Source of the DNA: Neoarius graeffei
Taxonomy: Eukaryota > Chordata > Actinopteri > Siluriformes > Ariidae
Assembly (NCBI RefSeq): GCF_027579695.1
Contig: NC_083571.1
Span: forward strand, 49,214,390 to 49,278,389
Direction: 5' to 3'
DNA: 64,000 nt
Each line of letters starts with the position of its first letter. Within the stretch, counting starts at the first letter, position 1. A program made the position numbers and the translations under genes. Of the stretch, positions 43,920-53,203 are shown piece by piece. A model generated the notes under the pieces. The model did no database searches. It saw nothing but the letters and a program-made list of their open reading frames with translations, and had not been told where the DNA came from.

Positions 43920-44720
43920 CAGCCTGCGATTACACGCAGTTCCAGCACTTGTCCTCGGCTATTCTCATGTATGTCTGTATAGTAGCTGAGACAAGCCTGT
44001 GAGCTCCGGCTGCTGCATGCCCCTGCTGCGCTTTGCTAAATAAGTAGCCGTAAGTGCTGTTTCGAAATGCATGCTACTATTTGAGGTGAAAGATAACACG
44101 GGTGCACGAGACTACCTTCTTTTCCGAAATCGAGCAAAAGTTCTAAAAGTGCCTGTTGGTCGAGCCTACAAGGCACAGCAGGGCTTTTGGTTGTGCTTTT
44201 TGGAGCCGATATTGGCAGCGAAATTCAAGATGAAACCCGTGATGGCACTTTTCAGCTGCTCCTTCTTCGCACTCGCGTGTCCCTTTCCTCCCCCCTCCTC
44301 CTCCTCCTCCTTCTGTTATCTTTTGTCGAAAGAAAATCAGGAAGAAGACGAAGAAGAAGAAAAATGTCGGGTCAGGCGCGTGCAGCCAGCATCAACCCCC
44401 AAATCACTGCGTTTCGTGGTTTGGTTAAACCCGATGCTCGCGCGCGCACACTTGTTTGTTCGCGAGCCATTATTTATTTAATTAATGAGCCTTGTTTTCT
44501 CTCTCTCTCTCCTTAAAAATTGAGATGGCCGCGAGAGGGAAGGGCGAAAGCCACTGAAAATGGTTGCGCCTTATTGACGCCCAAAGACCGTAGTGGAAAT
44601 TCCTCTCCAGATAAGCGAGCGGACGTGTCATCAAATGTCGCCCTCAGCTCCTTAAAGTACAAGACAATCCCCAAGCCAAAGCCGCCTTTACAGCTTTCCC
44701 TCTAAACCATGGCTTTTTCC
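43920..44720. other. CpG-richer unique region
   Basis: CpG dinucleotides are more frequent here than elsewhere (for example GCTCGCGCGCGCACACTT near 44434). Frames at 44071-44481 and 44520-44705 exist, but without splice sites or domains. It could be a regulatory region or an untranslated first exon of a neighbouring gene. Confidence 0.3.
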
Positions 44721-45099
44721 TCCCTTCCCTCCTGTTTTCTTATTAACTTTCGAAAGTGACACAATCTAGGTAGTCATGAGAGGGTATTATTTTCCCCCTT
44801 GAGGCTTCCAGCTAACCTTTTAAAACTGAGGTGACAAATAAGCTTGAAAATCTAAGACTAAAAAGGCACTTGGAATTCAAATAAAGGCTCTTTCATGTTT
44901 CAAACAAAATCAAAACAAGGTTCCTGGAGGCACCTTTTAAAGATAGACTGCCTCTTAGATTTTTCAAGTTTAGGTTAGAAAAAGAGTTTTCCCTGACACC
45001 TGGTTATTTTTGTTTAGTGGACCGAAAGCTACTGAACTCGAATCACAGACTTACAAATTTATTCTTTTTTTAAAAATAGAACAATTAATGAATTTAGCA

Positions 45100-45453
45100 G
45101 GCGGCACGGTGGTGTAGTGGTTAGCGCTGTCGCCTCACAGCAAGAAGGTCCGGGTTCGAGCCCTGTGGCCGACGAGGGCCTTTCTGTGCGGAGTTTGCAT
45201 GTTCTTCCCGTGTCCGCGTGGGTTTCCTCCGGGTGCTCCGGTTTCCCCCACAGTCCAAAGACATGCAGGTTAGGTTAACTGGTGACTCTAAATTGACCGT
45301 AGGTGTGAATGTGAGTGTGAATGGTTGTCTGTGTCTATGTGTCAGCCCTGTGATGACCTGGCGACTTGTCCAGGGTGTACCCCACCTTTCGCCCGTAGTC
45401 AGCTGCAACCCTGTAGAAGGATAAAGCGGCTAGAGATAATGAGATGAGATGAG
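45100..45453 (+). mobile_element. tRNA-derived SINE, copy 7
   Basis: Duplication ATGAATTTAGCA before (45088-45099) and after (45454-45465). A ~20-bp deletion removes the GGGATAGGCTCCAGC part near the 3' end. Confidence 0.92.
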
Positions 45454-45465
45454 ATGAATTTAGCA

Positions 45466-45843
45466 GGCAGCACGGTGGTGTAGTGGTTAGCGCTGTCGCC
45501 TCACAGCAAGAAGGTCCGGGTTCGAGCCCTGTGGCCGACGAGGGCCTTTCTGTGCGGAGTTTGCATGTTCTTCCCGTGTCCGCGTGGGTTTCCTCCGGGT
45601 GCTCCGGTTTCCCCCACAGTCCAAAGACATGCAGGTTAGGTTAACTGGTGACTCTAAATTGACCGTAGGTGTGAATGTGAGTGTGAATGGTTGTCTGTGT
45701 CTATGTGTCAGCCCTGTGATGACCTGGTGACTTGTCCAGGGTGTACCCCGCCTTTCGCCCGTAGTCAGCTGGGATAGGCTCCAGCTTGCCTGCGACCCTG
45801 TAGAACAGGATAAAGCAGCTAGAGATAATGAGATGAGATGAGC
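45466..45843 (+). mobile_element. tRNA-derived SINE, copy 8
   Basis: Full-length copy directly after the duplicated target of copy 7 and almost identical to it, including the shared GTTCTTCCCGTGTCC variant. Confidence 0.9.
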
Positions 45844-46209
45844 AGGCGGCACGGTGGTGTAGTGGTTAGCGCTGTCACCTCATAGCAAGAAGGTCCTGGG
45901 TTCGGGTCCAGTGGCCAGCAAGGGCCTTTCTGTGTGGAGTTTGCATGTTCTCCCCATGTCTGCGTGGGTTTCCTCTGGGTGCTCCGGTTTCCCCCACAGT
46001 CCAAAGACATGCAGGTTAGGTTAATTGGTGACTCTAAATTGACCGTGAGTGTGAAAGGTTGTTTGTCTCTGTGTCAGCCCTGCGATAACCTGGTGACTTG
46101 TCCAGGGTGTACCCTGCCTTTCACCCATAGTCAGCTGGGATAGGCTCCAGCTTGCCTGCGACCCTGTAGAACAGGATAAAGCGGCTGGAGATAATGAGAT
46201 GAGGTGAGA
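45844..46209 (+). mobile_element. tRNA-derived SINE, copy 9
   Basis: More divergent copy (GGTTCGGGTCCAGTGG at the B-box region), joined to the tail of copy 8. The altered B box suggests an older subfamily. Confidence 0.88.
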
Positions 46210-46225
46210 ATTAATGAATTTAGGA

Positions 46226-46572
46226 GGCAGCACGGTGGTGTAGTGGTTAGTGCTGTTGCCTCACAGAAAGAAGGTCCTGGGTTCGGGTCCAGCGGCCGGC
46301 GAGGGCCTTTTTGTGTGGAGTTTGCATGTTCTCCCCGTGTCCGCGTGGGTTTCCTCCAGGTTCTCCGGTTTCCCCCACAGTCCAAAGACATGCAGGTTAG
46401 GTTAATTAGTGGCTCTAAATTGACCGTAGGTGTGAATGGTTGTTTGTCTCTGTGTCAGCCCTGCGATAACCTGGCAACTTGTCCAGGGTGTACCCCGCCT
46501 CTTGCCCATAGTCAGCTGGGATAGGCTCCAGCTTGCATGCGACCCTGTAGGACAGGATAAGCAGCTACAGAT
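46226..46572 (+). mobile_element. tRNA-derived SINE, copy 10
   Basis: Same older subfamily as copy 9. AATGAATTTAGG occurs before and after it (about 46214-46225 and 46576-46587), the apparent original target in repeat R1. Confidence 0.88.
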
Positions 46573-46728
46573 AATGAATGAATTTAGGGCCACATGGCCC
46601 TAAATTCTCCGCTATTTTTTCCTGCTTCACCATGACCCAATTTAAGACGCTACGTCACGGATCACGTGGTGGGCTTTCCCTGTTTGCACAAGGCATTGTG
46701 GGATACAAATTTGAAACAGAAGAGAAAA

Positions 46729-46887
46729 ATGGAGGACGTGAGTGTGCGAATGAAACGTGAAAGACTGACTACAGTAACGGAAAGTGAGAAGAAAAGACGT
46801 TATGTTGCAAAGGAAAGGAAACGCAGGACCAAACTAATAAATATCGGCGGTCAGCGAGAATCTCGGTGTGATCAGCTATTTGTTTAG
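46729..46887 (+). pseudogene. Short R1-encoded frame, copy 2
   Basis: 52 residues starting MEDVSVRMKRERLTTVTES with a basic KKRRYVAKERKRRTKL core. The start and core match 3660-3830. The basic core could be a nuclear localisation or DNA-binding segment. It is a fragment; function unknown. Confidence 0.4.
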
Positions 46888-47582
46888 CAACAGTATGATG
46901 TAACTGTCAGTGCATGGTCAAGGTGAACCTGTAGATGACAGTAATGCAACACTGTGGATGCCAGCTGCTATAAAATCCAAACGAAGAAGCAGAAGAAGGT
47001 AAACCTGCGCATGTGCACACGGACTTCCTCTGTCTGCTTGACTGCGCGAAGTGAGCAATTTCATGCACATTATTTGATAGGGAATTCCCTCAAATTAAAT
47101 AACTTCCCAGCCACAGAATGGCCTGGTTTTTTGTTTGTTTTTTATTTAATTTAACTTTATTTTGGGGTTTGTTTGTTTGTTTGTTTGTTTGTTTGTTTGT
47201 TTGTTTGTTTTTGGAGCTATTACAGAAGTAAACATATATCACAATGACCAAATTTCAGAGGGAACTAAATTTCACCAATTTTATGAAATCGAAAGGCCGT
47301 CTAACTTTAAGGAAGAAACACTAAAAGAGCTTCCAGAAATGTTTTGTTTTTTTATAGAGTGGTAACTGTATAACTGTAGAGGTAAGTAGTTCTCAAAGTC
47401 GGCACTCAGCCAGGGGATCCATAAAGTTCTTCTCCCTCAACTTTGTTAGAGCTGGAACTCACAACCTATTTTTACATTATAAGGTGGCACAGTGGTTCAG
47501 TGAGTAGCACTGTCACCTCACAGCAAGCACATTCTGGGTTTGAACCTATTGGTCAACCAGAGCCTTTCTGATTACCCCTTTT

Positions 47583-47960
47583 CATCATCATCTTCTCCCT
47601 TGTCTGGCACTGCTGCCAGGTCAGGGTCCATGTGGGCCCTGTTGATCTACATGTCATATTAATTGGAGCATAGTTTTACAGTACGGCAGATACCCTTCCT
47701 GCCACAACCCTCCCATTTCTGGGCTTGGGAAACAACCATTCGCACACATTCACACCTCTGGACAATTTAGAGTAGCCAGTTAACCTAACCACATGCCCTT
47801 GGACTGTTGGGGAAGCCAGAGCACCCAGAGAAAACCCATGCAGACAAGGGGAGAACATGCAAACTCCACACAGAAAGGCCCCCGTCAGCCACTGGGCTTG
47901 AACCCAGAACCTTCTTGCTGTGAGGCAACCGTGTTAACCACTACACCACTGTGCAGCCCC
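47583..47960 (-). mobile_element. SINE with a third 3' module (tail type 3), minus strand
   Basis: Read on the minus strand, the head and first ~190 bp match the main SINE. The 3' part then changes to CCAAGCCCAGAAATGGGAGG and ends GGAGAAGATGATGATG. The duplication is GATTACCCCTTTT before and GATACCCCTTTT after (one base different). Confidence 0.82.
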
Positions 47961-48033
47961 TGATACCCCTTTTTATCCAACACGGTAAAGGTTCCGTTCT
48001 TGTTTGCGCACCAAATTTTGAACTGTTCATTGG

Positions 48034-48154
48034 TGGATTCCCAAAAGTCTCTTAATGCTAAGACCATCTTAACTAGGAGAGAGAGTGCTCATTGTGCTGC
48101 TTGCTTTACCATTTAACAGTGATCTTTGTGCTGCGATGTTTTTGGGAAACTCAG
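48034..48154. mobile_element. Miniature element family M1, copy 1
   Basis: About 120 bp with inverted ends TTCCCAAAAG and TTTTTGGGAAAC and an internal palindrome around CTTAATGCTAAG. A second copy lies at 49307-49431. Confidence 0.75.
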
Positions 48155-48531
48155 GCCAGAACATTTCGACCAAAAATAAATTGGTTCAGAACCAGAAAAG
48201 TTGGTTCCCAGTTGGAACCAAAATATAGCTGGTTTTTCCAGCAAAAATCCTGACAATATCAGTGGGTGTGTCATTAGTTTGGAGAGGAAGCAGAGCACAG
48301 CACTGGACAACACAATGGAAAAGGATGCATCTTCAGAAAAAAATGGACAGAAAACAAATATCTGCAATAACAGAACAAAAGCTTGCAGGTAATCAGTGCG
48401 CTCTGACATCTTGCTGCTACTGTTTACTTCCACTGTGCATTGTGCAGTGCCCTCCCCTCATGATGCATCCTTGATTACGACGGTTACACTCAAAATTGGT
48501 GAAAACATGGACCGTTAGCTCCTGGCACCCA

Positions 48532-48903
48532 TCTCATCTCATTATCTCTAGCCGCTTTATCCTTCTACAGGGTCGCAGGCAAGCTGGAGCCTATCCCAGC
48601 TGACTACGGGCGAAAGGCGGGGTACACCCTGGACAAGTCGCCAGGTCATCACAGGGCTGACACATAGACACAGACAACCATTCACACTCACATTCACACC
48701 TACGGTCAATTTAGAGTCACCAGTTAACCTAACCTGCATGTCTTTGGACTGTGGGGGAAACCGGAGCACCCGAGGAAACCCACGCGGACACGGGGAGAAC
48801 ATGCAGACTCCACACAGAAAGGCCCTCGCCGGCCCCGGGGCTCGAACCCAGGACCTTCTTGCTGTGAGGCGACAGCGCTAACCACTACACCACCGTGCCG
48901 CCC
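48532..48903 (-). mobile_element. tRNA-derived SINE, minus strand
   Basis: Full-length main-type copy in reverse orientation. The exact 13-bp duplication CTCCTGGCACCCA lies at 48519-48531 and 48904-48916. Confidence 0.93.
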
Positions 48904-49306
48904 CTCCTGGCACCCAGGTTCAGGAAATCCTGAAGGGAACCGGTTCAAGAACCCATTCCCTGTTGGTTGAAAAGGGGTATATGTGGAATTGGCATGCTCT
49001 CCAAATGCCTGCATGGGTTTCCTCTAGGTGCTTCGGTTTCCTCCCACAGTCCAAAGACATGTGGATTAGGTCAACTGGCTACTTTAAATTGTCCATAGGT
49101 GTGAATGTGAGTGTGAATGGGTGTCTGTTTCTCTGTGTTAGCCCTGTGATATATCGGCGACCTGTTCAGGGTGTGACCTGTTCAGGGTGTACCCTGCCTC
49201 GTGCCCAATGTCAGCTGGGATCAGCTCCAGCTCATCCATGACCCACAATGGATAAGTGGTACAGAAAATGAACGAATTATACATTTTATTGACTTCTTAT
49301 ACTAAG

Positions 49307-49431
49307 GTGGGTTTCCCAAAAGCCTCTTAACATTAAGAGCATCTTAACTAGGAGAGAGAACATTCATTGTGCTGCTTACTCGATCATTTAACGATGATCT
49401 TTGTGCTGCGATGCTTTTGGGAAACTCAGGC
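49307..49431. mobile_element. Miniature element family M1, copy 2
   Basis: Inverted ends TTTCCCAAAAGCC and GCTTTTGGGAAAC, with internal CTTAACATTAAG. Closely similar to 48034-48154. Confidence 0.78.
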
Positions 49432-49488
49432 CTGACTGGTCACTTAACCAAAACTCACTAGTGTATAAATAATATCAAATTGGACCTA

Positions 49489-49768
49489 CAATCTCAGAAA
49501 AAGGGCAATAAACTGTCCTGTTCCTTGTCTTGGGGTGCTATCCTCAAGTGGAGATGTTTGGTATTTTTAGTATGTATCAGTTACCTAGAAAGTTGAATAT
49601 AGTGCAACTTTAAAGCGTTACTCTACAAACTAACTACAATCCATTTATGTACCTTAAATATTTTTAAATGGCACTTTATATCCATATTTCTCAGTGAACT
49701 GTGCATAGCAAACATACAAAAAATGTACCCTTGATAGTGCATTTTAGTACTATCTTTTTCTGAGTGTA
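49489..49768. mobile_element. Miniature element family M2, copy 2
   Basis: Ends ATCTCAGAAAAAGG and TCTTTTTCTGAGTGT; shares ATCCATTTATGTACCTTA with the copy at 40171-40393. Confidence 0.68.
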
Positions 49769-49959
49769 GGTCAATGATTCCCAGAATGGGGTCAGTGAAG
49801 CATAGCCTGTGGGTTTGTAGGCTGTTTTTTTTTTTTTTACTTTGTCAGTGCTCGAAATCACAACCCGTTATTATCCAAATTAATTTATTTATAATTGAAT
49901 TCTTATACTCATTAGCCAGTTGGACTGGTCACTCAACCAAAACCTCAGTAACTCAAAAG

Positions 49960-50244
49960 CACACTCTCAGAAACAAGTACTAAACTGTGCCTTGTCACTG
50001 GGGTGGTACCCTCAAGGGTACATCTTTTGTACATCTATCTTAGTCTACTTAGAAATAGCCTACTGTTAAAATGATTTAAGGTGCATATGTGGACCGTTGT
50101 TAATTTTTCAGAGTGAAAGTTTAAAGGAACACTACATATGCCATGCATGTTGCAGATAACATAGTAATAACATAAATAATAAAGGTACAAAAGAAGTACC
50201 CTTAAGAGTACCATCCCAGTGATTTTTTTTTTTTCTGAGAGTGC
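49960..50244. mobile_element. Miniature element family M2, copy 3
   Basis: Inverted ends CACTCTCAGAAACAAGTAC and TTTTTTCTGAGAGTGC, with several GTACC/GGTAC motifs inside. Non-coding. Confidence 0.7.
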
Positions 50245-51009
50245 AAGTAGGCCTAATGTTAACTTTAATCAAATGTGTTCTATTGGTATTTCAAAAACAA
50301 AAAGCTCTGTGGTCATTATAATTAGCCAAAATATCAGTGTACACGTAGATGATAAGCCTAATATTTGAATAGTTGGAGGGAGTCTGTGAAATTTATTTTA
50401 AAGCTAAAGGTGTCTGTAGCTACAAAAAGTTTGAGAACCCTTGGTATACAAGGTGATAACTTTTAGCAAAAATACAACCTTGTTAAGTGGAAATGTCACT
50501 ACGGATTCATTTGAAGATTTCTTTAAAAAAGAAAAAAAAAAAAAAAAAGGTAGCCAGATGCTTTCCAGGACTGCATCTGTTGGAACTATAAAGTCGATTT
50601 TACGAATGAAACTTCTGATTGGTTTAATTGGGCAATTAACACTCAGCTGGAGGTAGATCTACTCATACTCCCCCACAGAGGAAGGAGTACCTCGCTTACG
50701 TCTCTCCTGAGTGCGTGGAAAGAGCTTTGCGCATATTGCAAAAATGCCACCGGCTTGCAGTTTGAACTGAGTTGTCTTGTCAGAGCAGTAAATGAATAAA
50801 GGCTATCTTTAGTTAAAAACAGATGAAAAATAAATGTGCAATGGACAATGGAAGGGTTCATGCAGTTTGCCATGTGTATATTTATACATCCTAACACAGA
50901 TTTTCTTTCTTTAATGAAGCAGGGACTGCCCTAATTTCTCTGATTCATATATGTTGTATGTATAATAAGAGTTCATCCTGTTGCATTTCCTCCCATTTCT
51001 ACCTTTTAA
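50245..51009. other. Intergenic sequence, nothing recognised
   Basis: Unique-looking sequence with an A run at about 50524-50548. No gene seen. Confidence 0.5.
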
Positions 51010-51667
51010 AGGAACAGTCCACCATACTTCCATAATGAAATATGCTCTTATCTGAATTGAGACGAGCTGCTCCGTACCTGTCCGAGCTTTGCGCGACCTC
51101 CCAGTCAGTCAGACGCAGTCAGACGTGCTGTCACTCCTGTTAGCAATGTAGTTAGCAATGTAGGTTTATATGACCAGTGATATGAAACAAGTTCAGTTAC
51201 ACAAATTGAAACATAGCGATTTTCTATGCTATGGAAAGTCCGCACTATAATGACAGGCGTACTAACACCTTCTGCGCGCTTCAGCAGCGCATTGATACGG
51301 AGCTCAGATATCAATGCGCTGCCGAAGCGCGCAGAAGGTGTTAGTATGCCTGTCATTATAGTGCGGACTTTCCATAGCATAGAAAATCGCTATGTTTCAA
51401 TTTGTGTAACTGAACTTGTTTCATATCACTGGTCATATAAACCTATGTAAACAGGAAAAACGCGGAAGAGTTTGGTCGCATCTAACTACAGCCCCAAAAA
51501 ATACCATTGGCCATACTGAGCCTAGCTACATTGCTAACAGGAGTGACAGCGCGTCTGACTGCGTCTGACTGACTGGGAGGTCGCGCAAAGCTCGGATAGG
51601 TACGGAGCAGCTCGTCTCAATTCAGATAAGAGCATATTTCATTATGGAAGTACGGTGGACTGTTCCT
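51010..51667. mobile_element. Fold-back element, near-perfect palindrome, TTAA-flanked
   Basis: The left and right arms are inverted copies with very few differences over about 290 bp, meeting at a loop of about 10 bases near 51303 (CGGAGCTCAG). The tips are AGGAACAGTCCACC and the inverse, bordered by TTAA (51006-51009, 51668-51671). The right arm has ~80 bp (about 51447-51527) that the left arm lacks. TTAA suggests a piggyBac- or Kolobok-type non-autonomous element. Confidence 0.9.
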
Positions 51668-51868
51668 TTAAGGGTAAGTGTTGGGGCCCAACATTTGACT
51701 TTATTTATTCCGAATTAATGTTCTAGGTGCTTTTTCAAAGTTCCTGACACAGAACCTGGATGAAAAAAAGACAAAACGGTTAAGTTAATATTATGCTGTA
51801 AGACAGAGGAGTGGAGTTTTGGAACCTTTCATTGTCCCTTGGAGTGCAGGAATTTTAGTGCTAGCATC

Positions 51869-52120
51869 AGTTTTATTTGTATAGCACTTTTAACAATGCA
51901 TATGATCACAAATGCGCTCTCACAGAATTTTGGATGAGATTTAGGTTCCTAATAAGCAAACCGGAGATAAAAGTTGGCAAAGAAAAACTCATAGAGATTA
52001 GACAAGGAAGAGATCTTGATAGGAACCAGACTTCGAAGGGAAACTAGAATCTTCTAGGTGATACCAGACAGTGGGATTACACATCATTCCAGTGCACGCC
52101 TGTAGAGGAATAAAGTGAAC
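51869..52120 (+). mobile_element. Repeat family R2, copy 2 (partial)
   Basis: Begins TTTTATTTGTATAGCACTTT and shares blocks with 26253-26795. It is followed immediately by a longer copy. Confidence 0.65.
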
Positions 52121-52130
52121 GAGTACTAGT

Positions 52131-52850
52131 CAAATCAATTTATTTGTATAGTGCTTTTAACAATAGACATTGTTGCAAAGCAGCTTTACAGAAAAATACA
52201 AACTTTAAACATATGAGCCAACAAATTTATCCCCAATAAATGTATTTATTCCAAATGAACAAGCCTGAGGCAACAGCGGCAAGGAAACAAATCCTCAGAC
52301 GACACGAGAAACAAATCTTGAGAGGAAACAGACTCAAAAAGGAACACATCATCATCTGGGTGATAGCAAATAGCATGATTATAAATAACTTGCTTCTATA
52401 ACTGTGTCCTATATAGTCAAAAAGTGCAATTGTGTAACCAGAAAATTCATTATAGTTTTAACATGAAGTCTATTTTGCTGAAGTTCTAAACTATTCATTT
52501 ATAGAGACTTGAATGCAAAACTGTTCATGACAACTGCAGTCCTAAAGTTATCATGGCAATTGTCGCCCTAAGCCATTGTCGCAAATCTGTAAGCGTCCAG
52601 AGCATGTGATGAGAACTCCAGCCAGAAGTAGGGCTTCAGGATGGATCAGGCAGGTCCACATCACTGGTATCTCAGGATTGATGTGTAACTCGACAGATAC
52701 TATGTTGAAAATTTCTGTTCGTTAGGACAAGCTTGACAGCAGCAGTTCTTAGTTACAAGTCTACAGTATCTAGGTGAGATTTTCCACTGAAGCAAGGGTG
52801 AGACTTGGCCATAAACTGTTTTTTGGAAGTGCAAATTAACCCCCTTCGGT
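52131..52850 (+). mobile_element. Repeat family R2, copy 3 (longer)
   Basis: Begins TTTATTTGTATAGTGCTTTT, has GCAAAGCAGCTTTACAG, a purine-rich block with GGAAACAGACTCAAAAAGGA, and near the end ATAAACTGTTTTTTGGAAGTG, as in copy 1. No coding potential. Confidence 0.68.
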
Positions 52851-53203
52851 TTCATATTATTACTCATTTCAACCCACCCAATTCAACACATTGGAGGATT
52901 TAGTAATTAACTAATGGCCTGGATCAGGTGGTTTAGAGTATGGAAAATAAAAACCTGTCACACAGCTGATGTCCAGAAGCAGAACCTAGGGACTATTCTC
53001 CAAATGAAAAAGGAATGAAACGAGGGTTTTGCCTACAGCAGCACTTATAGGTGTGTGATAAATAAAGATTTGCATTTCTGATACAAGGCTTATTAAAACC
53101 ACACACATAAAAAAAAATTCTCTTTGTAGCTTTATATGAATTCTGAACTATTAGACATAAGTAAGATTCTACACATTTTGTTTAGAATATTAATATCCTT
53201 ATA

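Larger units (their letters stand above)
44940..47330 (+). mobile_element. Repeat family R1, copy 2, hosting four SINEs
   Basis: The blocks 44940-45080 and 46580-47310 match 2570-2700 and 3509-4170. Between them four SINEs lie head to tail at the same site that holds two in copy 1. The palindrome TTTAGGGCCACATGGCCC is complete here. A GTTT tetranucleotide run (about 47168-47211) lies near the 3' end. Confidence 0.7.
47573..48979. mobile_element. DNA element with TACCCCTTTT ends, hosting two SINEs
   Basis: The left end TACCCCTTTTTATCCAACA (resuming at about 47963) and the right end, inverse of TACCCCTTTTCAACCAACA (to about 48979), are inverted repeats followed by GGTTC-type motifs, hAT-like in style. 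Two minus-strand SINEs (47583-47960 and 48532-48903) and a miniature element (48034-48154) lie in it. Confidence 0.65.
47478..49270 (+). mobile_element. Old SINE split by a DNA element, nest 4
   Basis: The head of a diverged SINE (47478-47572, GGTGGCACAGTGGTTCAGTG) breaks off after AGAGCCTTTCTG. It resumes at about 48980 (GTGGAATTGGCATGCTCTCC) and runs to 49270. Everything between was inserted later. Confidence 0.8.

Noticed and set aside
44071..44516. Frames of 136 and 109 aa in the CpG-richer region
   Set aside because: No domain, biased Ser/Leu and acidic runs from simple repeats, two overlapping frames, no splice signals.
45100..46572. CRISPR-like or satellite array
   Set aside because: The repeated units are complete SINEs of about 350-380 bp with target duplications, in a vertebrate genome.
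804..49241. Many similar small frames reading MGFLRVLRFPPQSKDMQVRL or the antisense MSLDCGGNRSTRRKPTRTRG
   Set aside because: They recur in nearly every SINE copy on both strands. They are translations of the SINE body and not genes.
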